From: Zetaproteobacteria bacterium
GTDB lineage: Bacteria > Pseudomonadota > Zetaproteobacteria > Mariprofundales > Mariprofundaceae
Direction of reading: 5' to 3'
NCBI GenBank assembly: GCA_021545665.1
Contig: JAJRTX010000320.1
Coordinates: forward strand, 1-9,691
Length of the DNA stretch: 9,691 nucleotides
Positions 6,789-9,691 of this stretch are shown here, one piece after another. A program made the translations under genes and the position numbers. The stretch's first letter is position 1, and each line of letters starts with the position of its first letter. The notes beneath the pieces were generated by a model. It saw nothing but the letters and a program-made list of their open reading frames with translations, was not told where the DNA came from and searched no databases.

Positions 6789-7463
6789 TTACCCGCCTCT
6801 TGCTACTGGCAATCCATGCAAGCCCCACTCATGCACATCATCTTTCAGACGCTCGGCGCGAAAGCCCTTGGCACGCAGCATTTGCACTGCGTCGATGGAC
6901 ATCACACAGTATGGGCCCCGGCAATAAGCAATAATCTCCTTATCTTTGGGCAGACTGGATAATTGCTCTTCCAGTTCCTTCATGGGAACAGAAATTGCAC
7001 CTTCAATATGGCCGGCTTGAAACTCTTCCGGCGGACGCACATCAAGAATGATGGCTTCTCCGGAACGAGTGCGTTGTAGCAGAACATCTCTGTCCACGCC
7101 CTCCATACTCTCTTTACTTTCCATGAACTGGCGGGTGATATACTCAATTTCAGCCAGCCGACTCTCTGCCAGCAGGCGTAAGGTATGCAGAAACGCATTG
7201 ACTGATTCATCGGCGATCCGATAAATCACAAAGGCACCGGATTTCTCTGAAACCACCAGCCGGGAGGCCTGTAATTTCTGTAAATGCTGTGAAGCATTGG
7301 CCACGCTCAAACCGGTCGCTCTGGCCAGCTTCTCTACTGTCCGTTCTCCCTGGCACAGTAACTCAAGCAATTCCAGCCGCTTGGGGCTGGAAATTGCTTT
7401 GCCAATACGCGTGAATTGCTCATAGATAGCATCGCGAAACTGCCGATTGGGGCTGACTGCCAT
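6789..7463 (-). CDS. ArsR-family regulator fused to a rhodanese domain
   Basis: The 224-residue protein has an N-terminal winged helix-turn-helix (about residues 15-95: SSPKRLELLELLCQGERTVEKLARATGLSVANASQHLQKL, wing LVVSEKSGAFVIYRI). A linker helix (95-115) leads to a rhodanese domain (about 120-220) with DVRPPEEFQAGHIEGA and active loop CRGPYC (Cys181, Cys186). Classical ArsR metal ligands (ELCVCDL) are absent; Cys37 is the only cysteine in the DNA-binding half. Regulators of this fusion type are known in sulfur-metabolising bacteria and are likely to sense sulfane sulfur or a related thiophilic species through the rhodanese cysteine. It follows the cytochrome c gene by 32 bp and is probably in the same transcript. 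The ATG at 7463 has only a weak ribosome-binding site. It is the natural candidate to bind the three 52-bp elements; this is inference. Confidence 0.85.
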   Translation of the reverse strand: MAVSPNRQFRDAIYEQFTRIGKAISSPKRLELLELLCQGERTVEKLARATGLSVANASQHLQKLQASRLVVSEKSGAFVIYRIADESVNAFLHTLRLLAESRLAEIEYITRQFMESKESMEGVDRDVLLQRTRSGEAIILDVRPPEEFQAGHIEGAISVPMKELEEQLSSLPKDKEIIAYCRGPYCVMSIDAVQMLRAKGFRAERLKDDVHEWGLHGLPVARGG

Positions 7464-7495
7464 CAGTTAAGTCTTGAACCCATAAAAACTGCTAC

Positions 7496-7912
7496 TTATT
7501 TAGCTTCCTTACATTTGCACAGATCACTTCTTATGAATTGCACAAGAGCTTTGATGTCGGCATCTGGAAAATTATAACCCCAGTCAGGCATGGAATCTGA
7601 AAAACCAGTACCTTTACCTCCGTTTTTTATCACATTAAACAACTGTTCATCACTACGGGTGGACATATATTCCGCATCACTTAAATCCCTGGGCAGTGTA
7701 TCACCAATATCTTCGGCTAGTGGGCCATCCCCTTTACCTTCATAACCGTGACACTTAACACAGTAACCCATGTAGGCACCTTCCCCTGTATCGCCGCGAT
7801 CTGAAGCACTCGCGTTAGCCCTGCTTTCAGTCATTGCAGCATCAACTGTGCTCACCAAGCCTGTCACGATCAGTCCCAGCGCAAGCATTATTCCCAATAA
7901 TTGTTTATTCAT
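7496..7912 (-). CDS. Small periplasmic class I cytochrome c
   Basis: With the start at 7912 it has 138 residues: a signal peptide (MNKQLLGIMLALGLIVTGLV...VDA), then one haem c domain. The haem attachment site is CVKCH (Cys51, Cys54, His55), followed by G-x-x-GKGDGP. The likely axial Met is Met108 in SDSMPDWGY. This fits a soluble electron carrier of the cytochrome c5/c551-like group. The C-terminus ends LCKCKEAK, with an extra Cys-x-Cys. Three near-by ATGs exist (7921, 7918, 7912); AAGG at 7922-7925 is at proper distance (9 nt) only from the ATG at 7912. It is the first gene of a unit with the ArsR-rhodanese gene and divergent from the SCO gene. Confidence 0.85.
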   Translation of the reverse strand: MNKQLLGIMLALGLIVTGLVSTVDAAMTESRANASASDRGDTGEGAYMGYCVKCHGYEGKGDGPLAEDIGDTLPRDLSDAEYMSTRSDEQLFNVIKNGGKGTGFSDSMPDWGYNFPDADIKALVQFIRSDLCKCKEAK

Positions 7913-7981
7913 CTTCATCATCCTTGTGTATTAATTATTCTGCATTCCAAACATAGCGTAACCTATTTCACTTGTCCTGTT

Positions 7982-8003
7982 ATTTAATTGATTAGAATTA
8001 TTT
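7982..8003 (-). promoter_or_regulatory. Degenerate half-copy of the shared palindrome upstream of cytochrome c
   Basis: The + strand reads ATTTAATTGA (9 of 10 matching the ATTCAATTGA of the conserved core), followed by TTAGAATTATT, which resembles the GAATNATT tail after a short deletion. It lies 70-90 bp upstream of the cytochrome c start, where an autoregulatory site of the ArsR-rhodanese protein would be expected. In such AT-rich DNA the match may be chance. Confidence 0.25.
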
Positions 8004-8074
8004 CTACTTCACCGATACAAGCAGAAAAACAAACTCTCTTCCCCCGACCTCACCCTGTTTTCTGCCATTCATGC

Positions 8075-8102
8075 TTGCTGCTTGCAACCTTGTTCATATA
8101 CT
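8075..8102 (+). promoter_or_regulatory. Sigma-70-like promoter for the SCO-TlpA pair
   Basis: TTGCTG (8075-8080) and TATACT (8097-8102) are separated by 16 bp, a reasonable -35/-10 pair, predicting a start near 8109 and a leader of about 90 nt before the SCO gene. A 10-bp palindrome ATTGATCAAT (8121-8130) lies in that leader. The rest of the 280-bp divergent region (7922-8201) shows no gene. Confidence 0.4.
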
Positions 8103-8201
8103 GTCCCCAATGATGAAAATATTGATCAATGACCAAGCAACAAGTTCCCTGCCCCGTCATCACTGCCTTTTTCCGGCCCGGAATATGGGATTTCCTGCAC
8201 A

Positions 8202-8876
8202 ATGAAAATACAAAAATTTCCTCCCAGAATCGTTATTGCCATGCTGCTACCGGTTATCATGACTGTAGCCGCCATACTTGTATGGCGCTCAGATCCCGAG
8301 GGCATTGTCAAAGCCCCTGAGGAAATCAAAGATTACCTGTTCTGGGAAGCCAAGGATTTGACCGATTTTAAATTAACGGCGGCCGGAAACAAGAATTTTG
8401 ATCTGAGTCATTTGAAAGGGAAATGGAGTTTTTTGTTTTTTGGCTATACTCACTGCCCGGATGTTTGCCCCGCCACTCTGATGCAAATGGGCTCAACATT
8501 TAAATTACTTGAACATGATCCATCTATCTCATCTGAAATACAGGGAATTTTTATATCTGTAGATCCTAAAAGAGATACCCCGGAGTTATTAAAAAACTAT
8601 GTAGGCTACTTCAATCCTGCCTTCATTGGACTCACAGGCAATAAAGCTCAGCTTGATGCCTTCAGTCGGCAAATCGGTACCTTATATTCTGTTTCTGAAG
8701 AATCAGAAGGTGACTACGAAGTCATCCATAACTCAACCATCTTTCTCATTGACCCTCAGGGCAGGCTTTATGGTCGCTTTTCTCCACCGCAGGTTGCACA
8801 TGATATAGCAAGTGCCTTTATAAGAATTCGCAAATTTTATGTACAGCAGGAAGAAAAGCGATGGTTCTTATTTTGA
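8202..8876 (+). CDS. SCO1/SenC-family copper-binding, thioredoxin-fold protein
   Basis: The 224-residue protein is anchored by one N-terminal transmembrane helix (about residues 9-27), with the rest in the periplasm. The thioredoxin-like domain holds the SCO copper site: Cys85 and Cys89 in HCPDVCP and His176 in YEVIHNST. The segment GIFISVDPKRDTPELLKNY is typical of SCO proteins. Such proteins deliver copper to, or reduce the cysteines of, the CuA site of cytochrome oxidase. No oxidase genes are visible here, so the partner is unknown. The ATG at 8202 has only a weak ribosome-binding site (GGGA about 12 nt upstream). The TlpA-like gene follows after 46 bp and is probably co-transcribed. Confidence 0.92.
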   Translation: MKIQKFPPRIVIAMLLPVIMTVAAILVWRSDPEGIVKAPEEIKDYLFWEAKDLTDFKLTAAGNKNFDLSHLKGKWSFLFFGYTHCPDVCPATLMQMGSTFKLLEHDPSISSEIQGIFISVDPKRDTPELLKNYVGYFNPAFIGLTGNKAQLDAFSRQIGTLYSVSEESEGDYEVIHNSTIFLIDPQGRLYGRFSPPQVAHDIASAFIRIRKFYVQQEEKRWFLF

Positions 8877-8922
8877 ATTTGATGATCAGAACTGAAACAT
8901 GGGTTCAGGGAGATAAACAAAG

Positions 8923-9435
8923 TTGAAGGTCAAACCACAACAAACTCTTCCGCTTATGCTTCTGATAAGCATCCTGTTATTGCTACAGGGTTGTAGTGAT
9001 GAGGTGTCGGCAATACATGGTATTACTAATGAACCTGCACCTGATTTCAGCATAGAACTTTTTAACGGCGAAAATTTCCAGCTAAGTGAGCAAAAAGGAA
9101 AAGTTGTAATGATTAACTTTTTTGCCTCCTGGTGTGTTTCCTGTGGAGAAGAAATTCACCATATACAAGATGCCTTTCAGACATATACACCTGAAAAAGT
9201 GGTGTTTCTCGGTGTCGCCATTGATGATACGGAAAAGAAAGCCAAGGCATTTATGCAGAAGAATAAGCTGTCCATCCCTGCGGGTCTGGACAGAGAAGGG
9301 AAACTTAAAGAAGCCTTCGGCCTGTATGGCATGCCCACCACCTTCTTCATTGATAAAAACGGCATCATCAGCTATTTCCACGCAGGCGTTGTCACAAAGG
9401 ATCTGATACAACACGAAATAGATAAATTACTCTGA
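8923..9435 (+). CDS. TlpA/ResA-like thioredoxin lipoprotein
   Basis: The 170-residue protein begins with a lipoprotein signal (LLLLQGC, lipidated Cys24) and continues as a periplasmic thioredoxin fold. The active site is WCVSC (70-74), with Cys71 and Cys74, and the cis-Pro loop is GMPTT (Pro138). This is typical of TlpA/ResA membrane-tethered thiol reductases that keep cytochrome c or SCO/CuA cysteines reduced. The start is TTG at 8923, supported by AGGGAGA (8907-8913) about 9 nt upstream; the first in-frame ATG (8956) would cut into the signal sequence. It follows the SCO gene, and the two likely act in one copper- or haem-thiol maturation path. Confidence 0.9.
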   Translation: MKVKPQQTLPLMLLISILLLLQGCSDEVSAIHGITNEPAPDFSIELFNGENFQLSEQKGKVVMINFFASWCVSCGEEIHHIQDAFQTYTPEKVVFLGVAIDDTEKKAKAFMQKNKLSIPAGLDREGKLKEAFGLYGMPTTFFIDKNGIISYFHAGVVTKDLIQHEIDKLL

Positions 9436-9553
9436 AAACAGTCACGCTCAACTGATTACTCATCCATCCCATCTACGACCAGCAACAAACATCCAGAGAT
9501 TATAAAAAAATGAGGCAATCATTCCTGATTTCTCCTACAGTATTAACATGCGC

Positions 9554-9691
9554 GGATTCAATTCGTAAGTGCAACTTTGATGAGCGTTTGAAAGAGCAAA
9601 CTGCGGTAGCAGCCTTGCGCTTTTCAAACACGACTTATCAAAGGACAAGAAATGAACTACACGCAGCTTACCCAGGAGCAACGGTATCAGA
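9554..9691 (+). mobile_element. Left end of an IS30-family insertion sequence (runs off the window)
   Basis: From about 9554 the sequence GGATTCAATTCGTAAGTGCAAC resembles IS30-family terminal repeats (ATTCAAT.N.TAAGTGCAAC). The exact outer base cannot be fixed without the other end. Inside, GTTTGAAA (9586-9593) and TTTCAAAC (9622-9629), flanked by partly matching GAGC/GCGC bases, form an inverted repeat before the transposase start. The 118 bp between the TlpA stop (9435) and this end show no supported gene. Confidence 0.6.
9652..9691 (+). CDS. IS30-family transposase, N-terminal fragment cut by the window edge
   Basis: Thirteen codons are present (MNYTQLTQEQRYQ), matching the usual start of IS30 transposases, where a (Y)xxLT.EER/QRYQI segment opens the helix-turn-helix. 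AAGGA (9641-9645) gives a good ribosome-binding site. The catalytic DDE domain lies beyond the window, so intactness cannot be judged. Confidence 0.65.
   Translation, partial: MNYTQLTQEQRYQ

Noticed and set aside
6529..8130. ATTGATCAAT present at 6529-6538 and 8121-8130, as a possible FNR/Anr site
   Set aside because: FNR sites need TTGAT-N4-ATCAA; here the half-sites abut without the 4-bp spacer, and short AT-rich palindromes are common.
9510..9691. Open frame from ATG at 9510 running off the right edge
   Set aside because: It has no good ribosome-binding site and crosses the IS30 end and transposase start in another frame; probably a chance open frame, though a gene broken by the IS cannot be excluded.
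1..9691. CRISPR array, tRNA or rRNA genes
   Set aside because: No regularly spaced repeats and no cloverleaf or rRNA-like sequence were seen on either strand.

Overview
The window looks like an accessory region of a Gram-negative proteobacterium. The evidence is an outer-membrane porin ending in Phe, Sec-exported periplasmic binding proteins, a TlpA-like lipoprotein, a SCO-type protein and a c-type cytochrome. A betaproteobacterium of the Nitrosomonadales type is my best guess, but this is inference without any search. The two ends carry signs of insertion sequences: a double hairpin resembling an IS200/IS605-type end at about 71-115, and the start of an IS30-family element from about 9554 to the right edge.

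Layout, left to right. (i) 173-490 (-): a small free-standing protein with six CxxCxGxG zinc-finger motifs. (ii) 727-1785 (-): an outer-membrane beta-barrel porin with a GTG start and a long, hairpin-rich 5' leader. (iii) 2121-5472 (-): a four-gene ABC importer operon of the phosphonate/phosphite/selenate type, in the order binding protein, ATPase, permease, permease. (iv) 5691-6512 (-): an orphan PstS-like periplasmic binding protein whose mature chain has exactly three cysteines, each in a predicted ligand loop. (v) 6789-7912 (-): a small cytochrome c followed by an ArsR-type regulator fused to a rhodanese domain. (vi) 8202-9435 (+): a divergent pair encoding a SCO/SenC protein and a TlpA-like thioredoxin lipoprotein (TTG start). 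(vii) 9554-9691: the left end of an IS30-like element with the first 13 codons of its transposase.

The most striking signal is a 52-bp element present three times without gaps (2046-2097, 5568-5619, 6579-6630). It carries the perfect palindrome ATTCAATTGAAT, extended to a perfect 24-bp palindrome in the middle copy. One copy lies upstream of each of three transcription units: porin, importer operon and PstS-like gene. This ties an outer-membrane channel, two periplasmic binding proteins and an inner-membrane ABC pump into one regulon. The adjacent ArsR-rhodanese regulator is the obvious candidate to bind it.

Working hypothesis: this is a coordinately controlled uptake (or sense-and-uptake) system for an oxyanion. 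The PhnD-like protein resembles the subfamily annotated as putative selenate-binding, and together with the three-cysteine PstS-like protein and the thiol/persulfide-type regulator this makes a thiophilic oxyanion (Se, As or S species) as attractive as phosphite or phosphonate. No catabolic enzyme (C-P lyase, phosphonatase, phosphite dehydrogenase) and no pstCAB is present to settle the substrate.
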